From: Thermoguttaceae bacterium | GTDB lineage: Bacteria > Planctomycetota > Planctomycetia > Pirellulales > Thermoguttaceae | DNA length: 38,352 nucleotides | Direction: 5' to 3' | Assembly: GCA_017447865.1 (NCBI GenBank) | Contig: JAFSMO010000083.1 | Location: forward strand, 1 to 38,352 | Shown: positions 15,723-24,394 of the stretch, in pieces | How positions within the stretch are numbered: position 1 is the stretch's first letter | Layout: each line of letters starts with the position of its first letter | Notes under the pieces: model-generated | What the model was told of the DNA's origin: nothing | The model's database searches: none | What the model saw: the letters and a program-made list of their open reading frames with translations, nothing else | Made by a program: the position numbers and the translations under genes

Positions 15723-16754
15723 ATGAAACTTACAATTCAGCCAAAATCCGAAAAGAAACGAGCCTTCACGCTCGTCGAGCTGCTGGTCGTCATCGCCATC
15801 ATTGGAATGTTGGTCGGTCTGCTCCTGCCAGCGGTTCAGCAGGCACGCGAGGCGGCACGGAATATGCAGTGCTCGAACAATGAGAAGCAGCTGGGTTTGG
15901 CCTGCCTGAATCATGAGAGCACGAGCAAATTCTTCCCCACCGGGGGATGGCACTACGCCTGGACGGGTGAGCCGGAACGGGGGTTCGGCGCGACTCAGCC
16001 CAGCGGCTGGCTCTTCAGCCTGCTGCCGTTTATGGAACAGAACGCCCTGTACCAGCTCGGAATGAACGACACGAGCGGGAACCGTGCGACGCAAATGACG
16101 ACGCGCATCCAAACCCCGCTGGCGACGATCAACTGCCCCTCACGCCGTGGGTTGAAGACTTACCCGCACGGGTCCGGAACGTACCCGCGGACGAGTACCG
16201 GGACGTTTACAGTCTCGAACTGCATCAAGTCGGACTACGCCTGCAATATCGGTACGGACGTCAGTCACCCGGACTGCCTGAACAATTCGGGCGAGTACGG
16301 TTACACGGGGGGATTAAGCAGCGTAACGCCCGCCCAAATTCAATCCTACCGCACCAAAAGCACCGGGACCGGGTTGATTTTCGGCTACAGTCAGCTCACG
16401 GTGGGTGAAGTGCGCGACGGTCTTTCGAACACGTACCTGATGGGCGAAAAATACGTGAATATCGCCTGCTACGAAACCGGGACCGACGGCGGCGACAATG
16501 AAACGGGTTACGCCGGTATCGGGAACGAAATGGGGCGCCTCGGCACGACGGTGGTCTGCCAGGACCGCGACGGCTACGCGAATACCAGCGCGTTCGGCTC
16601 CGCTCACGCCGGCTCCGCAAACCAGTGCTTTGGCGACGGAAGTATTCATCGTATTTCCTACGCGATCGACAAAATGGTCCACTACTGCCTCTCGAACCGC
16701 AAGGACGGCGGCAAGTACTCTAACGGCGAGAGCGTGACGCTGACATACGAATAA
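15723..16754 (+). CDS. DUF1559 protein with prepilin-type N-terminus
   Basis: 343 residues. After a short basic leader (KSEKKRA) comes FTLVELLVVIAIIGMLVGLLLPAVQQAREAAR split across the type IV prepilin-like cleavage/methylation motif: cleavage would fall before Phe, with the Glu5 of mature pilins present. The rest is the DUF1559 (SBP_bac_10) domain: QCSNNEKQLGLACLNHES early, a middle NCPS block and a C-terminal FGDGSIHRISYAID block. Planctomycete genomes carry dozens of such pseudopilin-like proteins, whose role is not established; they are presumed to be handled by a type II secretion or pilus system at the inner membrane. GAGG lies 6 bases before the ATG. The large beta-helix gene follows 48 bp downstream, probably in the same transcript. 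Confidence 0.95.
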   Translation: MKLTIQPKSEKKRAFTLVELLVVIAIIGMLVGLLLPAVQQAREAARNMQCSNNEKQLGLACLNHESTSKFFPTGGWHYAWTGEPERGFGATQPSGWLFSLLPFMEQNALYQLGMNDTSGNRATQMTTRIQTPLATINCPSRRGLKTYPHGSGTYPRTSTGTFTVSNCIKSDYACNIGTDVSHPDCLNNSGEYGYTGGLSSVTPAQIQSYRTKSTGTGLIFGYSQLTVGEVRDGLSNTYLMGEKYVNIACYETGTDGGDNETGYAGIGNEMGRLGTTVVCQDRDGYANTSAFGSAHAGSANQCFGDGSIHRISYAIDKMVHYCLSNRKDGGKYSNGESVTLTYE

Positions 16755-16802
16755 ACCGATCTTCGAAAAGAGAATTTCATGGAACTACATGGGAGGGCTG
16801 GA

Positions 16803-19800
16803 ATGAAAAAGAAATTCAGGATTTTGGAGTCAAATTGGTTCGTTCCGGTTCCTCTCGTTCCTCTCATCTTTTCCTTCCTCCCAGGATTTCTGCTCCTTCC
16901 GGCCTTTACCGTTTCCCCGGCCTGTGCGGACGAGCCGGGTCTTGTTCTGCTCAACGCCGATTTTCAGGAGTGGGATGAAGCCCGCGGCGTTCCCAAAGGG
17001 TGGCGCAATGACTCCGTGACGCTCAGCGAAGCGCTCCCGGACGGCGGCGTCAAATTGACCATCGCAAGAGAACAGGCCAATCACGCGGCCACGAGCCAGG
17101 TCCTGAAGATCCCGGCCGAGCTTGCGAATGAAGAGTTCGTCCTCTCCGGGACCCTTGCCGCCTCGCAGGAACGGACCGCGTACCTGCAGGTCAAATTCTA
17201 TAAAGACCGCCGCGAGCTGCGCCGTCTCGGCTCCAATTTCTGCGGCAGGGTGCCGAAAGAAGTCTCCGTCCGGTTTTCGCCCGAGGGGGCCGATACGATC
17301 GAGGTCCTTTGCCGCCTCCCCGCCACGCCGGACGTTTGGGCGACTTTTTCGGACCTGAAACTCGAAACGGTCCCGGCCGGTCAGCTCGGCGACTGGACAA
17401 TGGCCTGCGGAAACGGCAAAGTCAGACCGGCCGATGATCCACGCGATGGGATCTCCGTCCACCTGACCAGCGCGGAAGCCGAGCGTTTCGCCTCGGTCGG
17501 AAAAGACTTCCGCGTCTCCCAGCGGGTCACGCTCCCCAAAATCTCCCCGTCTGAAAACTTCGAGTTCTCCGCCAGAATCGAAAGCGATTTCGTCGATTTC
17601 GGCTGGCTGAACGTCGGGATTTTCCAGAACGGCGAGCTCGTTCAGACGTTCAAATCTCCCCGAAACGTCCACGGCTCGGACGTCTGCCGGATCGTTTTCG
17701 GCAAAGAAGCCCTCCCGCCCGCCGCCAACGGCCCGGTCCGCGTGGACCTGAGTTTCTGCTTCGACGGCCGCCAGAAATTCTTCGGCGAGCACGTGAAACT
17801 CTCGGAAATTTACTTCGGGCCCGAACGCAAAAATCTTCCCAAAGCGAAAGCCCCCACGCCCGAGTTGGAGCTGGTCCCCGGTTTCCAGGTCGCGAGCGTT
17901 TACCTGCACCACTGCGCCGAAAAGCCCGAGTCCGTGGACCTGCAGTTCCGCCGGATCCGGACGCCGAAAAAAGGTTCAGACTCCAGGAAGAATTCAAAAG
18001 CCAAAAGCGGCGAATTCCAAAAGGCCCTCGACCCGGTCTGGTACAAAGAGGAGCAGGACCTGCGCGGAAGTCTGGTGAATCTGAAGGAGGACGCCGAGTA
18101 CGAGATCCGGCTCAAGGTTTCGTTCGGCGGCTCCGAAAAATCCGAAAAGGTTTACACGGGCCGGTTCCGCACCGAAACGCGCGACGTGAAGATTTGGAAA
18201 ACCGTCGAACTTACGCCGGCGAACTGCTCGAAATTCCCCTTCAAACCCGAAGAAAACGGCTCGGCGGAAAAAGGTTTCATCCGCTACACGGCCCGGCCCG
18301 GGTTTGTGCTCGATGCCGGGGAGGACGCGGAGGCCGTGATCCAGCTGCTCGAAAACGAGTACGTGATCTTCGACGGTCTGACGATCCGCGGCGGACGCCG
18401 GGACGCGATCCAGCTTTTCGACTGCCGGAACGTCCGGATCCTGAACTGCGACCTGGCGGGCTACGGCCGCATCGGCGTCCAGAGGCCCGATCTGGACGGA
18501 AAGTTTTTCATGCCCGGCGACGACCGCCACGGCATTAATAACGACTGCGGCGTGCGCATCGAAAACTGCGACGCCGTTCTGGTCGAGCGGTGCTTCGTGC
18601 ACGACCCGCGCGGGACGGCGAACAGTTGGTTCTTCTCGCACCCCGCCGGCCCCAACGCGGTTTTCGTCGGGAATTCGACCCGCGTCTGCCTGCGCTGGAA
18701 CGACTTCATCGGCTCGGACCTCCACCGCTGGAACGACACGGTGGAAGGGATCGCGAACGGTCTGAATTCCGGAAGCGTCCGCCGTGATGCCGAGATTTGC
18801 GGGAATTACCTCGCGTTCGGAAACGACGACGGGATGGAACTCGACGGCGGTCAGGTAAACTGCCGCTTCCTCATGAATCGCACGGAGGGCCATTTGTGCG
18901 GCGTGAGTACCGCCCCGTGCAAGCGCGGCCCGTCCTACTTGTGGCGGAACGTCTTCTGCAATGCCGGCGACGTGTACGGCCTGGTGGGAGCCGGTTTCAA
19001 GAATAATTTCCAGAATATTGGCGCGGGAACGACGTTTTTCATCCAGAACACGATCCTCGGCTTCGGCTCGGCCTTCAGCAGTCCGGGCGGCACGCCGGAA
19101 GAGTACGCCTCCTACGCGGATTGGCCGGAAAAACCGTTCAAGGGTTTCGGGCGCAATAATCTGGCGCAGGGCGGTTCGTCCGTTGCGTCGCAGTTCTTCC
19201 AGAATCTCCGGAGTGATTTCGACTGGAACCTCTACAGTCCGCGGTGCGAAAGAGAGCTCACGGACATGCGCGCGAAAGGGCAGGAAGAGCACTCGCAGCT
19301 CGCCGACGCCCGGTTCCTGAACGCGGCCGGTGGGGTTTACGCCCTCGCCGACGATTCCGCGGGCAAAGGGGCCGGAACGTTCGTCCCGAATTTCATGCCG
19401 AGGGAAAATCCCGACCTGGGGGCTTTACCGGCCGACGATTCGATCGACGCGATCCCGTACCGTCCCGCGCCGTTCAAAACCGACGTGATGCACGTGGACT
19501 TCACGCCGGAAGAAACGTTTGACGGAACGACCGAGAAAATCGTCCGGCTGACGGCGCGCAAAACGACCGATTTCCGGATCGTCCAGCCCGACGCGGCGCG
19601 GTTTTTCCGCGTGAGGCCCTCCTCGGGAACGATCCGTGAAGGCGAAACGATCGAGCTGCGCGTGACCATCCGCCCGAAGCAGATCACGCACGCGCGGAAA
19701 AACTCCTCGGCCTTTTCGATCCGCACGCCCGACGGACTCTCGCGGCCGGTTTCGGTGATGGCCGATTCGCGGGGAAATGCCGAGCTGGTGAAGCAGGACC

Positions 19801-20159
19801 AGGGAGGCGCGATTTTCGGAACCGTGACCAACGGCCCGGAAAAGGACTCCGCAACGCTGACGTTCGACGTTCCGCGCGACGGTGCTTACTGGCTTTTCGC
19901 GAGTGGTCAAAGAGGGGATTGCCAGTGGAGAGAGCTGGTCATTGATGGAGGGGAGCCGATGGAAAGAATTACTATCGGCCCCTCGACCCCGGAAAACGTC
20001 TGGTGGTGCGTTGCGGCCCCGACATTTAGCGGCCTCCCCAACCGACCGTTGGTCCTGAAGGCCGGAAAGCACCAGTTTATTTTAAGAACCAAATCTTCAT
20101 GGAGAGGGCTGAACATTTCCGCCGCCGCGCTGTGCGAATCGCCGGAAAAGCTCTTCTGA
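16803..20159 (+). CDS. Large exported right-handed beta-helix protein
   Basis: 1,118 residues from the ATG at 16803, chosen because GGGAGGG lies about 6 bases upstream and the signal peptide then starts with MKKK; an in-frame ATG eight codons earlier lacks this. The signal peptide runs to about ACADEP. Two beta-sandwich-like regions resembling carbohydrate-binding modules (about 45-360) and an Fn3-like stretch precede a right-handed parallel beta-helix (about 500-760) with stacked short repeats such as VRILNCDLAG and VRIENCDAVLVERCFV. The C-terminal third is beta-rich with no match I can name. Parallel beta-helix proteins of this kind include polysaccharide lyases and glycosidases, but no catalytic set is evident. 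It probably binds or cleaves an extracellular polysaccharide (inference). Confidence 0.82.
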   Translation: MKKKFRILESNWFVPVPLVPLIFSFLPGFLLLPAFTVSPACADEPGLVLLNADFQEWDEARGVPKGWRNDSVTLSEALPDGGVKLTIAREQANHAATSQVLKIPAELANEEFVLSGTLAASQERTAYLQVKFYKDRRELRRLGSNFCGRVPKEVSVRFSPEGADTIEVLCRLPATPDVWATFSDLKLETVPAGQLGDWTMACGNGKVRPADDPRDGISVHLTSAEAERFASVGKDFRVSQRVTLPKISPSENFEFSARIESDFVDFGWLNVGIFQNGELVQTFKSPRNVHGSDVCRIVFGKEALPPAANGPVRVDLSFCFDGRQKFFGEHVKLSEIYFGPERKNLPKAKAPTPELELVPGFQVASVYLHHCAEKPESVDLQFRRIRTPKKGSDSRKNSKAKSGEFQKALDPVWYKEEQDLRGSLVNLKEDAEYEIRLKVSFGGSEKSEKVYTGRFRTETRDVKIWKTVELTPANCSKFPFKPEENGSAEKGFIRYTARPGFVLDAGEDAEAVIQLLENEYVIFDGLTIRGGRRDAIQLFDCRNVRILNCDLAGYGRIGVQRPDLDGKFFMPGDDRHGINNDCGVRIENCDAVLVERCFVHDPRGTANSWFFSHPAGPNAVFVGNSTRVCLRWNDFIGSDLHRWNDTVEGIANGLNSGSVRRDAEICGNYLAFGNDDGMELDGGQVNCRFLMNRTEGHLCGVSTAPCKRGPSYLWRNVFCNAGDVYGLVGAGFKNNFQNIGAGTTFFIQNTILGFGSAFSSPGGTPEEYASYADWPEKPFKGFGRNNLAQGGSSVASQFFQNLRSDFDWNLYSPRCERELTDMRAKGQEEHSQLADARFLNAAGGVYALADDSAGKGAGTFVPNFMPRENPDLGALPADDSIDAIPYRPAPFKTDVMHVDFTPEETFDGTTEKIVRLTARKTTDFRIVQPDAARFFRVRPSSGTIREGETIELRVTIRPKQITHARKNSSAFSIRTPDGLSRPVSVMADSRGNAELVKQDQGGAIFGTVTNGPEKDSATLTFDVPRDGAYWLFASGQRGDCQWRELVIDGGEPMERITIGPSTPENVWWCVAAPTFSGLPNRPLVLKAGKHQFILRTKSSWRGLNISAAALCESPEKLF

Positions 20160-20178
20160 TTTCAAGATCATGCCGCCA

Positions 20179-20467
20179 TTAAACGCGCAAGAAGCCTCCC
20201 CTGAAAGGGGAGGGGGACCGCCGAAGGCGGTGGAGGGGTTCCGGAAGCGCGACGGTTTTTCGCCAGTTTCAGAACCCCCCAGTCTCGCTGCGCGAGCCAG
20301 CCCCCCTTTCAGGGGGGCCTTTAAACGCGCAAGAAGCCTCCCCTGAAAGGGGAGGGGGACCGCCGAAGGCGGTGGAGGGGTTCCAGAAGTGGGATGGATT
20401 TTCACCAGTTTCAGAACCCCCCAGTCTCGCTACGCGAGCCAGCCCCCCTTTCAGGGGGGCCTTTAAA
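20179..20467. repeat. Two tandem 142-bp palindrome-rich repeat units
   Basis: Unit 1 is 20179-20320 and unit 2 is 20321-20462, followed by the first five bases of a third (20463-20467). They differ at about 7 of 142 positions, six of which cluster in the middle (near 20243-20263 and 20385-20405). Each unit holds four hairpins: CCTCCCCT-GAA-AGGGGAGG, ACCGCC-GAA-GGCGGT, CTCGC-TGC-GCGAG (TAC in unit 2) and GCCCCCCT-TTC-AGGGGGGC. The two halves also pair with each other through GGGGTTC/GAACCCC. The array lies between convergent stop codons and could end transcription from both sides. It resembles palindromic intergenic repeats seen in many bacteria; family identity is from memory. Confidence 0.85.
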
Positions 20468-20471
20468 AATT

Positions 20472-22508
20472 TCATTTTTCCAGCAGCTTGATGAAAACTC
20501 CGCCCACCACGCTGCGGGCCGTGAAGCCACGGCGTTTCGCGTCGCTGGAGAAGTACCAGTCCGTCATCGGCGTGCGCGGTTCCGTCTCGTTCACGAAACG
20601 GTAAACCGGCGCCATCAGCGCGTCAAACTGCTCGCGGGAGTTGGCCATCGTCGCGGTCCAGACTTCCCAGTCCAGCTTCGTGTAATCCGCCCGATTATCC
20701 AGCGGAAGGCCGAATTCTTTCGTCACCTGCGGGTAATATTTCAGCTCGGCCTCCACGATGGAGCGCGGGAAAAGGTTCAAATCGAGCAGTTTATCCCAGA
20801 CCAGATTGTACTTCTGGCTCCAGGAATCCTCCTGATCGAACGCGAGGCGGTAGTGGTCGCCGGTCTTGGCCATTTCTTCCCACTGCTTCGCGTAATCTTC
20901 GGCCACGGCCCGGTATTTCTTCGCTTCTTCGTCTCTCCCCTGCATTTTGCAAAGCTCGGAGTAGCACGCCAGCGCAATGATCGCCTTGATCGAAAGGTTG
21001 CAATTATGCGCCAAATGGCCCGCGAAGTCGTCCGTGCAGAGCTGGTTTTCCGGGTCGAGGCCCTTGGAAAGCAGGTACTCCGCCCAGCGCTGGATGATTT
21101 TTCCGTAGCGGTCGGCGTACTCCGTGTTCCCGTCGTTCTTCGACGCGACGTAGAGCAGGATCAGCATGTTCCCGGTTTCCTCGACCGGCATCTGATTGGC
21201 CTCGGTCTTTTCACCGCCGCCGTAGTACTGGCCGTTCAGCAGCGGGTACCGCCCCGGGTCGTGCGGAGCGTACGGCCACGGCCAGCGGCCGGACTTCGCG
21301 TAGTCCATCGCCGGGGTGAGCGTCGCTTTCAGGAGCGTATTATTCAGGTACATGAAAAGCGGCGCGGCCGGGTAAACCACGTCCACCGTGGCGCCCATCC
21401 CGCCGGAGAAATTTTCTTTCGAGACGTAAAGCGGCTCCCCGTTCGGCAGGACCGCGAGTTTATGCGCCCCGACCGCCTGACGGTACGCGATCGCGCAGAG
21501 GTCCGCGTAGTTTTTCCCGCCTTTGGCTTCGCAGGCGCTGATGAGTTTCGCGTCGAACTCCTCGCAGCGCTTGCACGCCGCCTCGTAGTCGTCCGCGGCC
21601 CAGTCGAGCATTTCTTTCGCTTCCATCCCGTCTTTGCGCCAGTACGGACGGAGCTTCTGGTTCAGGAACTCGAGGCAGTACTCGTCGTCGTAGCCGATCA
21701 GAACGGTCCGGCTCTGCGCGTCGGCAGCGACTTCCGGAAGGTCAAAGACGCACGAAACGACCGGCCAGCGATCGTTGCATCTGCGCGGGAAATCGGCATC
21801 GTCCGCGGAAACCACGGTCCCTTCGTTCACGAACGTCTGGCGGGCGGCCTGATCCTCCGCGATGCACAGCGTTCCGCCGGAGTTTTTGCAAACGGCGAGG
21901 AACGCGTACCCCCACTCGATGCGCAGATCATCGCCAGGGCGGCTCAAAACATTCTGGTCGGCCGAGCCGAAACGCAGAATATTCAGTTTTTCCGTTTCCA
22001 GCCGCTTCGCGCAGACGGCCTGGGACGGGGCATCGACGCAAATCTCCGCCGAATTGTCGTAGTAAAGCTTCACCGCGTGCTTTTTCCCGTCAATCGAGCG
22101 GACGGTCCAGGTCAGGTACGTGACCGGCCGGGCAAACGCCATCAGGTCGCCGTCCATGACGCTCGGAGTCGTGAACGTCAGCGTCAGCTCCACGCCCGCG
22201 TCCGTGAAAGTGTAAATGGTCCGGGTGGGAAGGATCTGAAGCCACGTCTGCTTCATGGCGGGAACGTCCAGCTTGGAATCTTTCGACATGACGGCGAAAT
22301 TCTGGCCGTCGATCTTGATGAGGCTCAGCAGGCACTGCACCCTGCCGGTCCAGTGGGTCGTGAAGCGGTCCGCCAGACCGTCGCCCTGGGACCAGATGCT
22401 GAAGTACGGATCATGAACGACGAGCGGCACGGCCGGGGCGCGCAGGCCTTCAGCGAAACAGATCGTTGAGGTCAAAAGAGCCAACGCACAGAAAAAGGAA
22501 CGGAACAT
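20472..22508 (-). CDS. Exported GtaA-like glutaminase-family protein
   Basis: 678 residues with a signal peptide (FFCALALLTSTICFAEG). The sequence follows the DUF4964-DUF5127-DUF4965-DUF1793 order of fungal glutaminase A and its bacterial homologues: RAPAVPLVVHDPYFSIW at the mature N-terminus, THWTGRVQCLLSLIKIDG, a beta-rich N-terminal half and an alpha/alpha-barrel C-terminal half (for example GHLAHNCNLSIKAIIALACY). Length agrees with the family. Named members deamidate glutamine; most bacterial members are uncharacterised and the fold resembles glycosidase alpha-barrels, so a glycan substrate is possible. The gene has CAGGAG before the ATG and its own promoter, back to back with that of the RNase H gene. 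Confidence 0.87.
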   Translation of the reverse strand: MFRSFFCALALLTSTICFAEGLRAPAVPLVVHDPYFSIWSQGDGLADRFTTHWTGRVQCLLSLIKIDGQNFAVMSKDSKLDVPAMKQTWLQILPTRTIYTFTDAGVELTLTFTTPSVMDGDLMAFARPVTYLTWTVRSIDGKKHAVKLYYDNSAEICVDAPSQAVCAKRLETEKLNILRFGSADQNVLSRPGDDLRIEWGYAFLAVCKNSGGTLCIAEDQAARQTFVNEGTVVSADDADFPRRCNDRWPVVSCVFDLPEVAADAQSRTVLIGYDDEYCLEFLNQKLRPYWRKDGMEAKEMLDWAADDYEAACKRCEEFDAKLISACEAKGGKNYADLCAIAYRQAVGAHKLAVLPNGEPLYVSKENFSGGMGATVDVVYPAAPLFMYLNNTLLKATLTPAMDYAKSGRWPWPYAPHDPGRYPLLNGQYYGGGEKTEANQMPVEETGNMLILLYVASKNDGNTEYADRYGKIIQRWAEYLLSKGLDPENQLCTDDFAGHLAHNCNLSIKAIIALACYSELCKMQGRDEEAKKYRAVAEDYAKQWEEMAKTGDHYRLAFDQEDSWSQKYNLVWDKLLDLNLFPRSIVEAELKYYPQVTKEFGLPLDNRADYTKLDWEVWTATMANSREQFDALMAPVYRFVNETEPRTPMTDWYFSSDAKRRGFTARSVVGGVFIKLLEK

Positions 22509-22562
22509 GAAAATCTCCTGATTAAAGTGTGAGGGAGGAAATGACGAAACATCAAAAACCTC

Positions 22563-22590
22563 ATTTTACCGGATTTCAGTTTTTTCGCAA
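22563..22590 (-). promoter_or_regulatory. Promoter for the glutaminase-family gene
   Basis: Minus strand TTGCGA (22585-22590) and TAAAAT (22563-22568) with a 16-bp spacer, about 55 bp before the ATG. Confidence 0.5.
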
Positions 22591-22598
22591 GTGGGGGA

Positions 22599-22626
22599 TT
22601 TACGAAAACGCAGAAGATGGTATAAT
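22599..22626 (+). promoter_or_regulatory. Promoter for the RNase H gene
   Basis: TTTACG (22599-22604) and a perfect TATAAT (22621-22626) with a 16-bp spacer. It ends 3 bp before the left arm of the heptad element, so the transcript would begin inside that arm and start with a 25-bp hairpin. Confidence 0.55.
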
Positions 22627-22629
22627 TCA

Positions 22630-22739
22630 GTGTGGAGGGTGGAGTGTGGAGTTGCGCTGGCGCGTAACGTGGCCTTCAGAAAGATTTCAACCTACAAAAA
22701 GCCGAAGGCTTTTCCAACTCCACACTCCACCCTCCACAC
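22630..22739. repeat. Heptad-armed palindromic element, GT-type
   Basis: A perfect 25-bp inverted repeat (22630-22654 and 22715-22739) built from GTGTGGA/GGGTGGA-like heptads flanks a 60-bp core. The core includes the hairpin AAAAGCC-GAA-GGCTTTT. The left arm ends in GGAGTTGCG, like the GAATTGCG junction of the AT-type element at 8341-8489. It lies between the TATAAT and the RNase H start; the 34 bases after it contain no Shine-Dalgarno sequence. Confidence 0.8.
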
Positions 22740-22773
22740 TCCACACTTCCCCCTCAACACTTTATTCAATTTT

Positions 22774-23235
22774 ATGCCATCCAAAAAACTTCAGACCACC
22801 GTTCACCTTTTCACCGATGGGGCGTGCAGCGGGAACCCCGGCCCGGGCGGGTGGGGGTGCATCCTGCGCCATTTGCCGACCGGGAAGGAAAAAGAGCTTT
22901 CCGGCTCCGAGCCCCAAACGACGAACAATCGAATGGAGCTCATGGCCGTCATTCAGGGCCTCCGCCAGCTGAACCGGCCGTGCGGCGTGCTCGTCGTTTC
23001 GGACAGTCAGTACGTCCTGAACGGCCTGGAGAAATGGATGAAGGGCTGGAAAAGCAAAGGCTGGAGGCTCAGCGACGGCAAGCCGGTCAAGAATCAGGAC
23101 CTCTGGATGGAGCTGGACGAGCTGAAAAGCCGGCACTCGCTCACATTCCAGTACGTGCACGGTCACGCGGGCCACGAAGAAAACGAACGCTGCGACCAAA
23201 TGGCCGTCGAAGCGTACCAAAAATTCAAGAATTAA
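22774..23235 (+). CDS. rnhA: Ribonuclease HI
   Basis: 153 residues, the normal length of bacterial RNase HI. Catalytic carboxylates are all present: Asp15 (FTDGACSGNPGPGGWG), Glu55 (NNRMEL), Asp77 (VVSDSQYV) and Asp141 (NERCDQMA), with the flexible-loop His in HGHAGHEENE. The basic handle region (KWMKGWKSKGW) is kept. It cuts the RNA strand of RNA-DNA hybrids, removing primers and R-loops. I chose the ATG at 22774 because homology begins right after it; the longer in-frame reading would run through the repeat element. No Shine-Dalgarno is visible (TTTATTCAATTTT before ATG), which is unusual beside its neighbours. Confidence 0.95.
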   Translation: MPSKKLQTTVHLFTDGACSGNPGPGGWGCILRHLPTGKEKELSGSEPQTTNNRMELMAVIQGLRQLNRPCGVLVVSDSQYVLNGLEKWMKGWKSKGWRLSDGKPVKNQDLWMELDELKSRHSLTFQYVHGHAGHEENERCDQMAVEAYQKFKN

Positions 23236-23239
23236 AAAA

Positions 23240-23267
23240 CGGGGCCGTCCTTTTCGAACGCGCCCCG
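23240..23267. terminator. Bidirectional terminator between rnhA and galT
   Basis: CGGGGC (23240-23245) pairs with GCCCCG (23262-23267). A T-rich run follows on the plus strand (ATTTCGTTTCT) and TTTTTTAAT follows on the minus strand. It lies in the 41-bp gap between the two convergent stop codons. Confidence 0.65.
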
Positions 23268-23276
23268 ATTTCGTTT

Positions 23277-24317
23277 CTATTTCAGGCTCTTCAGTTTCTC
23301 GGCGGCCTGCTCCGGCGTGATGTCGCGCTGCGGCTCGCCCAGCATCTCGTAGCCGACCATGAACTTTCTCACGGTCGCGGACCGCAGAAGCGGCGGATAG
23401 AAATGCGCGTGGAGCGTCCAGTGGGCCACGTCCTGATTGGCGTCCAGCGTGCCCGGCGCGCCGTGCCAGCCCATCGAGTACGGGAACGACGTGTTGAACA
23501 GACGGTCGTACATTCCGAGGAATTCTTTCAGGATCTGCGCCAGCGAGTCGCGCTGGGAGTCGTTCAGGTCCACGATCCGGTGGGCCTCAAACTTCGGCAG
23601 CAGAAGCGTTTCGTACGGCCAGACCGCCCAGAAGGGGACGACCACCGCCCAGTCGGCGTTTTCCGCGACCACGCGTTCCTGAAGTTCCAGCTCTTTTTCG
23701 AGGTAAACCGCCAGCATGTTCTTGCCGTACTGGTCCCAGAACGCTTTCTGATTCTTTTCCTCCGCGGCCGGCTCGTTCGGAAGCGAGGTCGAAGCCCAAA
23801 TCTGCCCGTGCGGGTGGGGGTTCGAGCAGCCCATGATGTCGCCTTTGTTTTCGAAGATCTGGACCCAGCGGTACTTGCGCAGAAGCTCGTCGGCCTGCTC
23901 CGTCCAGACGTCGATGACGTGGCGGATCTCCGGGACTTCCATCTGCGGGAGCGTCAGATCGTGGCGCGGCGAGAAACAAATGACGCGGCACTCGCCCCGG
24001 ACGCTTTCACTGCGGAAAAGCGGCGTTTCGGACGGGCTTTTGATCGTTTCGTCCGTCTCTTTCAGCAGCGCGGAGAAATCGTTCTGGAACACGAAAGTCG
24101 ATTCGTACTTCGGATTCTGGGCGCCGGCCGCACGGGCGTTTCCCGGGCACAGGTAGCACTTCGGGTCGTACTGGGGACGCCCCTCTGCCGCGACGGCCTC
24201 CACTTTGCCGAGCCACGGGCGCTTTCCGCGGTGCGGCGAAACGAGGACCCAGTCCCCGCGAAGAGGATTAAAACGACGATGCGGTTCGTTACGGTGTTCT
24301 TCTGGCAAAATATTCAT
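23277..24317 (-). CDS. galT: Galactose-1-phosphate uridylyltransferase
   Basis: 346 residues, normal for class I GalT. The active-site HPH triad sits in SNPHPHGQIWAS (His168-Pro-His170; the second His is the uridylylated nucleophile). Zinc-site cysteines CYLC (54-57), FNPLRGDWVLVSPHR at the N-terminus and the C-terminal HAHFYPP block are all present. It swaps UMP between UDP-glucose and galactose-1-phosphate in the Leloir pathway in the cytoplasm. No galK or galE is in the window, so the pathway is scattered. The ATG has only a weak GGGA upstream. RNase P RNA lies about 75 bp upstream in the same direction, and no clear terminator separates them, so read-through from the rnpB promoter is possible. 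Confidence 0.95.
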   Translation of the reverse strand: MNILPEEHRNEPHRRFNPLRGDWVLVSPHRGKRPWLGKVEAVAAEGRPQYDPKCYLCPGNARAAGAQNPKYESTFVFQNDFSALLKETDETIKSPSETPLFRSESVRGECRVICFSPRHDLTLPQMEVPEIRHVIDVWTEQADELLRKYRWVQIFENKGDIMGCSNPHPHGQIWASTSLPNEPAAEEKNQKAFWDQYGKNMLAVYLEKELELQERVVAENADWAVVVPFWAVWPYETLLLPKFEAHRIVDLNDSQRDSLAQILKEFLGMYDRLFNTSFPYSMGWHGAPGTLDANQDVAHWTLHAHFYPPLLRSATVRKFMVGYEMLGEPQRDITPEQAAEKLKSLK

Positions 24318-24394
24318 GTTTTGAATCCCAAAAATGAGTCAGGAATTGGAAGTTTCAAGGTTTAAATTCAAAAAATTCAAAAAAGCAGCGCGAG

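Noticed and set aside
20179..20467. Insertion sequence or MITE
   Set aside because: No transposase, no target-site duplication that I can see, and the unit is tandem rather than flanked by terminal inverted repeats.
20394..22469. Long plus-strand open frame (691 codons) opposite the glutaminase-family gene
   Set aside because: Same reason: antisense shadow with skewed composition, no start signal, and it begins inside the tandem repeat.
22591..22773. N-terminal extension of RNase HI
   Set aside because: The extra 61 codons translate the heptad repeat element and match nothing; the family's normal start is the ATG at 22774.
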